A stretch of DNA of 64,000 nucleotides from Amoebophrya sp. A120 (taxonomy: Eukaryota; Sar; Dinophyceae; Syndiniales; Amoebophryaceae): positions 11,505,571 through 11,569,570 of the forward strand of contig CAJINV010000001.1 in NCBI GenBank assembly GCA_905178155.1, in the 5' to 3' direction. The stretch's first letter is position 1. Each line of letters opens with the position of its first letter. Under the pieces are notes generated by a model. The model saw nothing but the letters and a program-made list of their open reading frames with translations, ran no database searches and had not been told where the DNA came from. Below, in pieces: positions 31,379 to 44,000 of the stretch. A program made the translations under genes and the position numbers.

Positions 31379-34328
31379 TTACTGCACCTGCGCTTTTACC
31401 GGGTCCGCTGCTGTGGCGGTAGCAGGAGCTCCCGGCCACGAGGCCGCGGCGGCATTTCCAGAACCTGCGTACCACGCGGCCCATGCTGCCGGGTCGTAGG
31501 CCTGCGAAGGATCGTAGTATTGTGCATACGCTCCGGCCGCGTATGCGGCGGCCCAGGGGTTGCTGGCGTCGGCGGCCGGGCTACCAGATTCATACGAGTA
31601 GTCCTCCGGGCTCACGGAGGTTCCTTCCGGCATCCACGGCGAGGCGACCTGGGTTGAGTTTCATTTCAACGATGGAGGTGGATCTTCAACTACAAATTCA
31701 TATACTTAATAAGCAAAATTTTGATTTTGTTTCAATGAGTTTGAGTTCAGTGCGTTGACCATGTAAAATCAGCCGCTATTGAGGAAGTAGAAGTTTCAAT
31801 TTGTCCTAATCAGAAAAGCTAAGCATTGAAGGACACCTCTACATTTACTTCCGGTTTTCAATAATGAATATATTTCTGCTTGCAACAACAAAACTATATC
31901 TTCAGTTATACCGGCGACCCGATCACGCCGGCATCCGTTTTGTTAACCGGAACGCCATCGCGTTTAATGTGGTTGACCACAGACCCCTTGGCAAGACGGC
32001 CCGACGCCTTCATTTTCTCGGCCGAATCCACACCCTCGTCGATTTCTAGGCCCGGCGGCGCGCTGTCGCTGGCCCGGGACGGAGCAGCGGTAGAAGCACT
32101 AGCTGCACCGGGCTTCGTGATCGCGAAAGCTTTGTTCGGCTGCTTCTGCACATGCGTCGCCGCACCGGGAGTGAACTCGACCGGCGTTGCGGAATTTTCG
32201 TTTTGCTCCTTCGAGGCTTGCTTCTTCTTCGCGCCACTGGAATCGATCAAGGCGGCCTGCGCGGCAGCGACCTGCTTGGCGTGCGCCTCGTGGTACTGCG
32301 CCATGGCGGCGGCATGCGCGTACTGGTTCGCATAATACATGGACGCCATTTGCTGCTGGACACGCATCATGGCAGCTTGCTGCACCTGATGCTGGTACGC
32401 CGCGGGGTTGGCGCCCGGAGGGCCTGGCGGCGGCGGATACATGCCGTACGGGTACTGCGCAGCTGCTGCTGCGCCCCCGTAGTACGCCGGCGGCGCCCCG
32501 AACGGCGCGGCGCCGCCAGCAGCTTGTGTCTTTTTGTCCTCGTCGACAACCAAGTAGTCACCGCTCTGCGTCAGGTAGATGGCGGCCGGGTCACGGGTGA
32601 TCGTCAAAATCTTCTTGTCGCCTTTGCCCGGCACGGCCAGCTGCGGGGACGACGATTGCGGCGTTGCAGTGGAGTCTGCAGGCACAGCATCACCAGCAGC
32701 TGCGCCAGCACCACTGTCGCGGGCCGCCGGCGCGAAGAAAGGGGTCGCGGAGCTGGAAAAGGCCGTCGGAGCTCCTGGCGCGCTGCTGCCAATCGTTTTG
32801 TAGTTGTTGTACGACTTAGTCGAATTGTAGTTGTAGCCCTCTCCGGTCTTCTTGTTTGCGTCAGTGTAGTTCCCGACGCTCCGAAATTTCGGGTCGCTTT
32901 CAAAGTTCTTGTTGGCGCTGGTCGTGTCCCGCCAGTTGCTTTCCCGCCAGTTTTCGTCCGCAGTTGTGGAGGACGAGGAGGAGACAGACCCAGACATGGT
33001 TTCCTGCTCCACCTGATCTTGCAGCTTCTTCGAGCCAGTCTTGTTTTTGCTACTGGAGTTTTTATCCTTCATCAGGGAAAACGCGCGCTGCAGATCGTCC
33101 GCGACGGCGTTGCCGGTCGGCGGAAGTTCGACCGCCCCAACAGCCTTCTTCGAGGACTTTCCCGTCGACGAGGAAAGGATCACGGGCTGCAGCACCGGCG
33201 AAGTGACGGGCTTCGGCGAGGACGTCGAAGTATTACCGTGCAGCGTGTCCAGCTTGCGCTGCGCCGCCCGCGCGTTGAAGGACAACTCCGCCTGCGAAGT
33301 CGCGCGTCCCCGGCCCTTCGGCGAGCGGGACTTCTGCGCCGTACCGTTGTTGCTGGATTGCGTGTTGTTCCCATTGTTGCCCCCGTAAAAGCCGGGCGGG
33401 GCACGGAATCGCGGGTTGTTTTTCTGCAGCATCGCCTCCTCCTGGAAGTTTACGATGTAGCTGGCCAGGCTGTCCAGGCGGGTGGTGGACGAGGCGGTAC
33501 TGTTCGTCGTGTACCGGCCAGCGCTGCTGCTGCTGGCGCTCTCGGTCGCCGAGTTTTGGCGCTCGGTGGCGGAGGACGAGTCCGCGCTGTTCGAGTTCTG
33601 CGCGGAGGAAGATGAGCTCCCGCCCGCCGGGTCGGTGAAAGCGGTCAAAATCGCACTCAGAGCCTGCTGGTCTTTGGTCTTGCGCTGCTCCTTCTTCTTC
33701 TCCTGCTTGACGATGTCGTTGCTCATCTGTCGTGGTGGTTTTTTTAAATTCATTATTTTCAACATCGTTGCTCCACAGAAAGAAAAAGAGTGCTCAGGGC
33801 GGTAGCAGCATCACTTTCACTTTGCCAAAATCAAAATCAAAATAATGCATGAAACATGCGCTGCATGTGTACTATATGCAAGTGTCTATGTGAAAAATGA
33901 AAATCTACCATGTCGTTGAACATCATGGTGATGATTTGGCGTTGCGTGTTCTGGTCTTGCCAGGACGTCATCGGCTTGCCCATCTTCTTCAGGTACTCGC
34001 GCACCTTCCGCGGCGGCTGGTTCGGAGTCGAATCCTTCAGCTCTTCGCGCAACATGCTTTCCACGGTCACGGGCGGCCGGCTGCTGTAAAAGTCACCCGC
34101 AAAAATCCGCTGGGCGCGCTTGTGCGTCTTTCCGTCAGCCGAGACCCCTTCCTCGGGTTTGGCTTCCGAGGAAGCAGGAGCTGCACCATTGGCGTCCGCT
34201 TTGGTGGCAGCCATGTCGTTCTTCGAATTGGGCTTCGAAAGAGAGCCAGCGGCCGGAGTAGAGGCGGTAACCTTGTCGTCCAAGCTCACGAGCTCGTTGT
34301 TGGCGTTCATCGTGTCCTGTGCCTCCAT
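31379..34328 (-). CDS. Large low-complexity protein (A/S/P/Q/Y-rich)
   Basis: Three exons, all joined by GT-AG in phase 0: 34328-33909, 33726-31912, 31648-31379 (834 residues). The start is the ATG at 34328-34326; an upstream in-frame extension has only TTG. Residues ~80-135 form the most ordered part (F-A-G-D-F-Y-S-S-R-P-P then R-E-Y-L-K-K-M-G-K-P-M), and may be a short binding motif. The middle is S/N/T-rich with several R/K-rich short segments. Two tyrosine/alanine/proline-rich segments (around Y-P-Y-G-M-Y-P-P-P-P and Y-A-A-G-A-Y-A-Q-Y-Y) resemble prion-like domains of RNA-granule proteins. That comparison is composition only. No RNA-recognition motif is seen. The function is unknown. Confidence 0.75.
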
Positions 34329-35936
34329 TTTTGCTGTTTTTCGCTTAGTCAAAGGTAGAGAAATACAGTCTTGAGGTGAAGGTTTTTAAAACGAGTGTCA
34401 GACGTTGATGGTATGCAGTGAAGCAGTTTTTTTAGAGAGAGTTTGGTTTTGTTTTGATATGAGTAGAGTTATTCGAGAAGTAGTGTAGTAATCGGTGCAC
34501 AAAGCACGTTCAAGGTTGTGAAGAAAATCGAAGTTGATAGGGGAAGTGGAGTTCAAGAAAAGAAGCGTGATGTTGTCGCTTCGTGTCGTCTGTTATTTCG
34601 TGTTGGGGTTTGAAATGAATTGAACGAAACGATTACTTGCGACGAGACCAACAACGCAATTCGTTTTTCAACGATGAGCACGTACGAAGTTCTCCAGGCA
34701 TGGCAACGGTCGTCGTGCATTGACGAGCGCGACACATCATCATAATAAGATGGAACAGCATCAACAGACGCAAGAACGGCTACGTTTTTTTCCACGAAAC
34801 CGACAATTTTCATTTTGCTCGCTTGAATTCTCCAACAATGTCACGTGTACGGCTTCTACGAAGAAATGCACGACGTAGTACGGAATCAAAACCCGCGACG
34901 TGGTACGAGTCTCGCACATACACTACACCAGGACCGAGTGTTTGTTTTACCGATGCGGCGTTCTTTCAGTCGGTCACTACTTTTTAGAGCACCAGCACGA
35001 ACATCGACAACATCATAAAGATGTTGACCGTGACTTGACAACGCCCCCCAATTTGCGGTTCTGCAACCCCCGCAAAAAAGTTTTGCTTTTGATGTTAGAG
35101 TTACGTACTTGCAAAATAAAGCCGAAAAAGATAAAGAAAAGTGCGCAGAAAGTTGGAAATCAAAGAGATTTGGTATATCTTGTTAAGTAAGTATCTATGG
35201 ATGTCCACTTGATTCATGTCGCAGATAGGCCGCGTCACTAAAAATGGCTTCTTTTTTAAACGAGGGAGGTGTTGATAAGGAAAGTAGAGTTGTCGTGCAG
35301 CGAGAGGCTAGATGGGGACGCCTCGTCTTTAGGTACTTATTCATGTTAGTTCTCTCTAGGTCGTCGCTAGATTCGTCTAGTTTCGTTCATATGTAAATCT
35401 ATGTTAAAAATGTATGGGCAAAAATAGTGATAAAGTTGTAAGACAAAAAAAGGAAATGCAAAACAAGGTCGAGAACAAAAAAATGAAGAGCGCAAAAAGT
35501 GTTTATGAAAGTAGAGATTTCATTAAGTGCGATGCGGGTCCAGGCATGGACTGGTCATACTTGCACGTCTTGGAAAAAGAGAGAGCAGAACTTAGTTGGA
35601 GAGATTTCAAAACTACGGGATTACGTACTGATAGAAAAAGAGGTTACTGACGAGTCAGTAGGGTAAAAGATTTCTTTGTAAACTGAAAATTCCTTGGAGC
35701 TACACATACAAAATTTTTTCGTGCTTCTCGAGAGTGGACAGTAAAGAGTTCAATGTGAACCTCATGCAAAATGCTTGTCGTGTTTTTCATGACGCAAGAC
35801 AGAAACAAAATTTTCATGATTTCTGCAGCCCTGCTCCGGCTGCTGTGCACAACTGGCGGCAGAATTGATTTCTTTCCGAGGGAATAAAATGTCACAGACA
35901 ATTGGAATCATCGTCGTTTGTTCTTCTTCTCCTCCT
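34329..35936. other. Intergenic region
   Basis: A 1.6-kb AT-rich stretch between two large low-complexity genes. It contains one 78-codon plus-strand frame (35414-35650), listed separately, and a minus-strand frame at 34553-34813 with no family signal. No repeat or RNA gene is recognised. Confidence 0.45.
35414..35650 (+). CDS. Possible small lysine-rich protein (only plus-strand candidate)
   Basis: A 78-codon frame from an ATG: lysine-rich N-terminal half (K-K-E-M-Q-N-K-V-E-N-K-K-M-K) followed by a segment with G-M-D-W-S-Y-L-H-V. The composition is protein-like, but AT-rich DNA easily yields lysine-rich frames. It would break the otherwise complete minus-strand gene order. No upstream signal or homologue is recognised, so it may be chance. 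Confidence 0.2.
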   Translation: MGKNSDKVVRQKKEMQNKVENKKMKSAKSVYESRDFIKCDAGPGMDWSYLHVLEKERAELSWRDFKTTGLRTDRKRGY

Positions 35937-38900
35937 CTAAATTTGGTGCTGCTCCGCCGTGAGCAGGGTGTTTTTGTCTGCAGTGGCAGCCAGCTCCTGC
36001 TGCAGACGTTCGTACGCCTCCTCGTAGAAAAAGGCGTCGTCTGTTTGTTTGTTGCTCTCCTCATAGTGTGAAGAGAACCACTGCATCAAGTTCGCAGACG
36101 AGGGCGGGGAACAGGTCTGCTCCTCCTGCAACGCTGCGGCATAGCCAAACCAGTCGGAAAAATCCTCGCCGGGGCCGGTAAGTCCCGGGGGCGGCCGTCC
36201 TCGAGGCGGTGTGGTAGACCGGGTCGTGGTCGTCGGCTGCCCGCCTTTCCCGCCCGCGCTGAAGCCCTTGGAATGCACCGAGGTCTTCACGTGATCCTCC
36301 TCCGGGGGCGGGGGAGGAGGCGGAACCTCGTCGTCGTAGGTGTTGTTCGCCGTGGCCGCCATCCCGAGATTCAGGTAGTAGTGGTAGGCAGCGGCCGCCG
36401 CCTGGGCCTGTTGGAAGGCCGCCGTGGCGGCTTCGTACTGCATCGCGTCGATGTCATGCTGCTGGTGTTGCTGTACCATCGCAGGCGCAGGCAAAGTTGC
36501 TGGAGAAAAAGCCGCAGCAGCGCCTTTCTTGCCCTTCCCCTTCTTGCCCTTGCCTTTATTCCCACCTTTGAAGCTGAGCAGGTTGGTGCCCTTGATGCCC
36601 AGGTTGCAGAGCTGCTCTTGCTCCGCGAGAAGGCCTTTCAGAAGCTTCTTTTTCCCCAAATACGGCTTCGGCGGCTTCACCGGCGTGGAACTCCGCGGCT
36701 GTTTTCGAATTTTTTACGAGCGATTAATTTCTAGGCGTGATTGACGCAGAGGATTTTAGTTGTACGGAGGACTGGAGTGAAGATTCCAAAAACTAACGCG
36801 CAGCTTTAAGCCTTGTTCGTTTAACTGTTTCTAATTCTACAAGGAAATTATGGAAGGGAAATTGGAAACCAAACGCAAGGAGCACAAGAAGAGCTTCTTA
36901 CTTTCTAGACGTAGAGTGAACTGGCACTCAGAAATCATGATACCGTTAGGACGCTCTCCGAGTTGCTTTGCGCACCCAGATTGAACGCACTGTACACGGG
37001 GGAGCGGCTTGGCGCTGGTTGAGTAGACGACCACTGCGGAACAGATTCATCATCCGGAGCATCACCAGCAGCTGCCTTCGTTTCGTCCACGACCGTCACG
37101 GCAGTTGTTACCGGCTTCGGGCGCTCGGTTTCGGCGCCGCTCGTTGCCTCGGCTTTCAGCTTCATTTCGCGCAGCCAGGCGAGATGGTTTTTCCGCTCCT
37201 CCAGGTTCCCGCGCATCTGGATGGCGCCCGTCTGCCGGGACGCTTCGAGCTTCTTCGTGGTGGTAACCGGTCCAAAAACAGATTTCCCACTGTTTTGCGG
37301 CGTCGCGGATTTTTGCAGCGACGCATCCTCGCCGGCAGTGATGGTGCTGTCAAGAACCACACCGTCGGCGTCCGCCACAGCATCCTCGGTTTGCTCGTCG
37401 TGCGGAACGAAGTCGGAAAGCGCCAGCAGATTTTCGTCGTCGATCACGCGCAACCGTTCCAGGTCTTCGTTCTCGATGTTGTTTTCCGGAACAGTTTCGT
37501 GGTCTTCTTGCAAAAGAGAAGCCGCAGCTTGTTCTGCACTAGCATTGCAAGCGTCCTCTTCCTGGGTGCAGCTGGAGCTGCAACAGAGGGATGACAAAGA
37601 AGTCTCCTGCCGCTGGTGGTCTTCGCAGGTTTTCGCCGCGGTTCGCTCGGCCTTGCGCAACAGAACATCGTCATTGGTGGTCTTACTGGTATCCAACTCC
37701 GCCCCGTCATTATTCACGTTTCGCTCGGAAGCAGAGGGACTTTCGTCCCGCGACGTCGCCTGATCCTCGGTTTGGGTTTGCACTTGCACCGCGCCGCACT
37801 CGCCCTCGAAATGGTGGTGCTGCTGCGCGGCCGCCATGGCGATCGTGATTTCCGCGAAGGCGGCCGCCGGGGGCAGCGCAGCCGCGCCTTGTTCTTGATC
37901 AAGCGCCCCATGTCGAGCAGCTCTTGTTTCAGCGGCCCCTTCTCCCGCTGCCGCCGTCGAAAGCAGCTGCTGTTCTTGACCGCCAAATAAAGGATCGTTC
38001 GGATTGCGCAGCGTAGATGCGCTGTCGCCACTGCTCCGCGTGCTGCTCTTGCTCCCGCGCTCGGCCTCGGAGGCGGTGCGAAACAGTTCCGCGGCGGAGT
38101 TCAGTTCCTCCGCGGTCTTCACGTGGAAGTTGCCGGTCTGCGCACGCACGTCCTCGCACAGGTTCTGCAATTCCGGGAAGGACTGGGCCAGCAGCTCCGC
38201 GAACTTCTCCAGGTCCAGACTCCCATCCGTCCGCTTGAAGTCGTCAATTTTCAGCGACGTGCCGTCTCCGAGCGCCGCCGTGATCATGGTGGCCAGCGAT
38301 TGCGTCGCTGCCGCGGAGGGAACTTTCCGCGGCTGCTCGAAGAACTCACCTCCCGGGTGCTGAAATGCGCCGCCGTTTTGCGCCGGGGATGCCGGGTTGT
38401 TGAACGACGGGGGTGCACAAGAGGACCCAGGTGGACCACGCTGCTGCGGTTTGTAGAAGTAGGGAAATCCTCCGTTCGCGGTGTAGGAAGAACTGCTGCT
38501 GCTGCTGCTGAACGGCGGCGAGGTCGTGTTGAAGCAGTTGTAATGCGGACCGAGAGGCAGACCACCAGGAGCAGCCGTGCCGTACATCACGCTCGGGTTC
38601 GCGGCGCTGTGATGCTGCAGGAAATTGTAGCTGTACGGCAAGCCGCCCGCAGCAAGTTGGCGCTGGGGCAGGACGCCGCGCTGCGGTGTGGTGCTGTTTC
38701 CGCACGATCCAAAAATTCCCCGTGGCTGCTGCTGCTGAGCGGTTGCCGTGTAGGTCGCATTTTTGCTACCGCGGTTGTAAAAGTTGTAAAACGAGGACGC
38801 GGTGGTAGCCGCGGCCGTCGACTTCTGGGCGGTGCTGCCCCCGGACCGCGTGCGGGGGTCGTCGGTCCACAGGTCGAAACCGCGCAGGTCGCGCGGCTGG

Positions 38901-39355
38901 AGGTCCGCCGGGATGGCCTGAAGACTCGGTTTGCGACCATGGATCCCAACTGCGGAGGACGAGGACGAAGAGCCGGAGGACGAGGACTCGGCCGAGGTGG
39001 CCGTGGTCGACGTGGCTCCGCACGCTGGGTCAACATCGTCCCCGGAACAACCGGGAGCGGCTGCCCCCGTAGTAGAAGTTTTCAGCATCTTGCAGAACTT
39101 GCTCGCGTAGCAGGGCGCCTGGTACACGTAGATGTCGCCCCGGAACACGGAGTCGCGGCGCTCCTTGGACTTCTGGTTGCGCGGCGGCCGCCAGGGCTCG
39201 CGCTCCTCGTGCTGGAGCATCTGCGGGGAGTGGTCGTTGGGCTGCATGCCGAAAAACTTCGAAAGCTTCCGGAACATTTTCACCCACCCCTTCTTGTCCA
39301 CAAACTCGCCGATCGACTCGTCGATGTACAGGTTGCTCGCCTCTAGATCCAACAT
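35937..39355 (-). CDS. Large low-complexity protein, unrecognised
   Basis: Two exons, 39355-36944 and 36698-35937, joined by a GT-AG intron of 245 nt in phase 0 (1,057 residues). The first ~90 residues are the ordered part: an aliphatic/charged helix (I-D-E-S-I-G-E-F-V-D) and a basic-aromatic stretch (K-M-F-R-K-L-S-K-F-F-G). The rest is rich in S, A, Q, G, P and N, with runs of serine, poly-Q/H and a Y/F-rich patch (F-Y-N-F-Y-N). Exon 2 contains K-G-K-G-K-K-G-K-G-K-K-G, a basic repeat, and P-P-P-P-P-P-E-E. It resembles the neighbouring low-complexity gene in composition but not in detail. A scaffold role in RNA granules is only a guess from composition. Confidence 0.75.
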
Positions 39356-41031
39356 GATGGAGGTGGTGCTCCTGTTCGTTCCGAGTGAACAGCGCTGCTT
39401 TTCCTGCAGAGAAGTTCCTTACTAGCGTTTGTTTTCTCCCGGAGGTGACCTCCGACGTGAAGATGTTCCTCAGAGGTAGCGGTGCTTCTGCTTCTTAAAC
39501 TCGGCTGAAAAATGCGATGAGGACAATACTCAAAAAGCTGCTCGTTCTTGAGTAGACACTAAAATTGGATTTTCAGAAAACAAAAACATCTTGGAAGTGC
39601 ATGATTGAAGAGGAGTAAAGATAGGAGTTGAGATTAGAAAATGTGAGGAGAATTATTGGGATACAACAAATGTCAGGGGGCGTATTTAGGAAAAGTTGTG
39701 ACGTTCTTTAATTGGGACAGCTTGAGATGTGAGTATGTAAAGAAGTAAAAAATGAGTAAAAATTGAGGTCAGTCGTCTTTGTGTTTGTTTATTGTTTCTA
39801 TGTTATTGGGCCTGAATTGCAACAATAGGGGAGGGGAAAAGAGAAAGACGTGCAAATACGACAGGGGTGCTCCTTTGCCTTTTCTTTGCAACGCTGTGAC
39901 ATGAAAAGAAAAAAACGCATCAAATTTTAATTTAGCACAACATCAAGAGAATTACTGAAGAGACGACTTCTATCTCGAGCGCTTATCGCTTCGCTGCATC
40001 TTCAGACTGGCATAGCCAATTGGACGGAAAGAAACCGAACGAAGTGGACGCCGTACGAAATCAGGCCTGACTCGGGCACTACCGAATGTTCGCATATGTC
40101 AGTTGGACGAAATGTACGATTTAGTTCGGACCGAAGCCTATTGACAGGTTCATTGTGATACTAGAATGAAAGCCAGTGCTGCCGTTCAGAACGACTAAGT
40201 ACGTACCGACAAGAATTCGACGAAAAGCACAGCACCGAAAAACTGAAGCAGCACGTTACTAAGCTGCGGACGCACCGAGGTGGGAGATTGACTCGTAATC
40301 GTATACTATGGACTTACTGAATACAGGCTTTCTGTTTATTCCTGCAACGTCCGCCCTGCATGCAAGATCCACATGGATACTGACTTTTTGTTTTTCACAC
40401 GGAGTAATACTTTCAAGTGTCGACTTGCGAACAGAAATACTTACTCAATCTCCGTCGTCGTACGCGCACGTGGTAATCAAGTTTATGGTTGCACAACCCG
40501 TGACGACCTGCATACTGATGAGGAAGCGCACCGGCGGGTGAGTGAATGCAAGAAATCTTGAATGCTGATAAACAACATGTGTGAACCAATTATGTGCAGC
40601 GTGTGTGTGAAGCAAATCATCATCATGTCACATCTACCTTTCTTGCTTGTAACACCTGACTCAATGCGAATGCTGGCCGAGAAGTCAGAAGAACTCGCAC
40701 TATTACTGTACAAGGACTGCCGCGACATGTACATCTACCTGTATGCTAGAACGGACAAACAAACATGAGCATCAGCAAGCGCACGTGCCCGGTGTGCACA
40801 TGAAATAATGTAATTGTAAATCTTCTAAAAAATGGACAAGTACATGATGATGACGTGTAGACATTTGTCTTGCTTTTCAATAAAAAGAAAACCAAAGCAC
40901 GACGCCTACCACGATTTGTTCACGTTTTTCGTTTCTGTTTTTCCACGAATGCGCAGTGCGAGTGCCTCCGAAAATATTCTTTTTAAAGTAAGCAGGTAGT
41001 GCAAGAACAAGCAAGCTGTCTTCTATCATCG
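39356..41031. other. Gene-free region
   Basis: A 1.7-kb AT-rich stretch upstream of the low-complexity gene and downstream of the CLC gene. Short plus-strand frames near 40308-40768 are unconvincing. No repeat or RNA gene was found. Confidence 0.45.
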
Positions 41032-44000
41032 TCACTTTTCTTGACTATTTTCCACCGGCGTCCTTCCTCCAAGGTGGTCGTCTAGCAGAGGCCTTCGAAG
41101 GTCGTCCCCGGTGGCGAACATATCCCTCGTGTTGGTCGCACCGCCGAAGCTATTCGCGGGAAGATTCTGTCCAGTTGGGGAAGGAGCTGCTCGCGGAAAT
41201 AGAAGTCCCTGACTACCGCGCGGCTGTGCGAACATGCCAAGTGCGGTGTGGTGCAATCGCCTTCTGGCTTTTTTGTTCAGTGATATGACGTGGGTGACGA
41301 ATCGCTTTTTCGTGATCAAACCGTGAAACGCGCCCTCGTGGTCGACCACCGCGACCAAGCGCAGTCCCAGGCGGTAAAAAATGTGGTGCGCGAGGTGCAA
41401 GGGGGTCTCCGGTGCGATGCGGAGCAGAGTGCGGTCAACCAGATCCGACAGGTCAATCGCGGTCGTCGCTCCAACCTCGATTGTCCCCGGAGGCTGGCGC
41501 GGCCGGCTGTTTATCGGCGACGGGCTGTCAGGTTGTCCTCGCAGTAGAAGCAGTTCATTTAGATTTTCTGGCGGCTCAAAGGATCCACGCGGCGACCGGG
41601 AAATGTTTCGTGAATAGACGTCCTCGTCCCCCCCGTGCTGCTCAACCACTGCGGAAAGCGACGCAGCAGCGTCTTCGTCATCCTCGGAAGAGAGGAGAAC
41701 AACTCCCCGGTGGTTCATGCTGCTGGTTCTTGCGGAGTCGAAGTCGTTGTTGTTCATCTTGTAGTTGTTCATGGCCGTGGTTATTGCAGTGCCTCCAATA
41801 GTTCTACCTACAGTGGTACCTCCTTCATCCGGTCGTGCCAGTGTCCCACCGACCAAAGTTCCGGAAGAGCTGGACGCGGAACCGAGTGGCATGACCTCCT
41901 CGTTTTCGACAAAGTATACGGGCGTTTCCGCACCATATCCCTCGGGGCCCAGCAAATCCGCGACGTCTTCTCGGAGCTGCGCCGCGTGCACGTAACCGAT
42001 GAACGCGTGGTACCTTTTTTTCGTGGCTGCGTTGGTCCGCCGAACTAACAGCGGGTACCCGGAAACCGGTCCGAAGGAAGCAGCCGCACTAGCGGAAGTT
42101 GTAGTAGGTGGCGCACCAACAGTCGACCACTGCTGCAGAAGCTTCTCTAGCATTCCGAGTGTTATTGGCGCCGATTCCGGGCTGGGAACTCGGATGCAAA
42201 GGTCCGCTGGCGTCATTTCCACGATGTCTGCCGCGTAGCCCGGCGTGAACGTCCCTTCGGGCTCTTGGAGGAAGAGATACTTCTTCAATAAAATGTACCT
42301 ATCGTAGATCCCGTCGTTAAACAGGTCCCCGGTCCACCGTGCAAACTGCGCCGCCAGCATGAAGGGCACGATGTGCTGTAGAGCTCCGGTGAGCTCGAAC
42401 ATGATCACCACCAGCGAGATGGTCACGCGGCAAACACCGCCTAGAACCGCGGTTGCGCCGACGATGCCGTACACCGAAGGGGCGATCGGGGACGAGAGCA
42501 GATCGCCAAAACCGAACTGGTTCGTGATCCCGATGTAGTACAGGTAGCTTCCCAGCAACCGCCCCAACGCCCCCCCGACAAAGAGACTTGGCACGAAGAG
42601 TCCCGCCGGCAGTGGTGCACCGAAGGTGACGCACATCAAGACGAAGCGAAGCACCCCGGCGGCCGCGAGCTCCTGTAGCGTCACCGGTTCGAGCTTCGGA
42701 CTACCGTCGCGGTGACACAAATGCATCTCATCGGCGGCATGGAGGCTGCGGACTACGAATTCCGTCTGGCTGCGGGAGTTCACGAAGTCCTCGCACGGCT
42801 CGAAGAGACGGAAAATCACATCCACCATCAGCGGCGCCATGAACCGGTTTTTCAGTGTGCTGACAACGGTGAGAACCGCAATCAGGCTGATCTCCACTTC
42901 CAGGGGGCAGTACCTCCGCCAAAACTCGGATTCCCGGAAGTGCAGCATCGCCGTGTTAACCTTGATAAAAAACGCACCTATGACTCCGCCGATAATCCCG
43001 AGCAAGCAGAAAAAAATGTACTCCACCGGGTCGAGCTTCCAGGTGTCGGTAACCTGAAACAGCGTCAATTTTCCGGTTCCCGTGGGATTCAGGTACATCA
43101 GCATCAGCGCGGCGGACACAGCGGCGAAAAACGCTCGCGTCGAGGTGCGCTGCGAAAAGAACGTGGACGCCTCCTCGAAACTGAAGAGCACGCCGCCCAG
43201 CGGCGCGCCAAACGCCACCGACACACCCGCCGCGGTGGCTGCGGACAGGAGCTCTCGCCGGTTTGCCGGGCTGCTCGCGTAGTGCCAGGGAAACAGTTTC
43301 CCGCACGCCTCGGCCCAACAGCATGCAACGTGCACAAGCGGACCCTCCTTTCCCAGCGTCAACCCAGCAGCGACGCCGGACGTCAGACCTGCTAGTTTCA
43401 CCAGTAACGTATTCCACGCCAAAACCGCCCGCATGTTGAAACCGCCGAGAATTGCCTTTACTTCGGGGATGCCGGACCCTTTTGCCGCCGGCGCGAAAAA
43501 CTTGCACAGGAGCGCGGCGAACAGGGACAGGAGAACGGCGCTCCCAACCCAGATAATCCAGCCACACCAGTAGGCCGCGTCCTCGGGAAGGGAATTAGCC
43601 GTCGCAAGTTGCTCCCACGTCATCAGCGTGCCCTGAAAGGATGAGTGGGAGTAAAATTTGACGTTTCGCTGTCGACAACAGAATAAACAAGCCCAGAGTG
43701 ACATATTATGACCACGCTTTCATCCAGGCTCCATTCATGCATCAAGAAAAGCAATCCTGAACTATCATGATCAAAGGCAACACTTTATACCAAGGTGTGG
43801 GGCGTTTGTCCCGAGGCGGCCAGTTTCGCACGACACTTGAAGTCCACGTTTACTTCATGGCCGCAACAGGCGTACGCGTCCTTGAAAATGTTCGTGACGC
43901 AAAGACCGCTCCTCCAAGTGAACACGATACTGGAGACGATCTGGATAAGCCCGCCGGATATGGCGGTCAAAATCCCTACCGCCGCCGGGAGCAGCCAGGA

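Noticed and set aside
32152-33615. A 487-codon plus-strand frame
   Set aside because: Antisense to a minus-strand gene with three correctly phased exons; arginine/valine-rich composition is typical of reading the complement of A/S-rich codons.
34553-34813. Minus-strand 86-codon ATG frame
   Set aside because: No conserved motif, AT-rich surroundings, and length expected by chance.
38123-39346. A 407-codon plus-strand frame
   Set aside because: Shadow of the low-complexity minus-strand gene; no conserved feature and G/R-rich composition.
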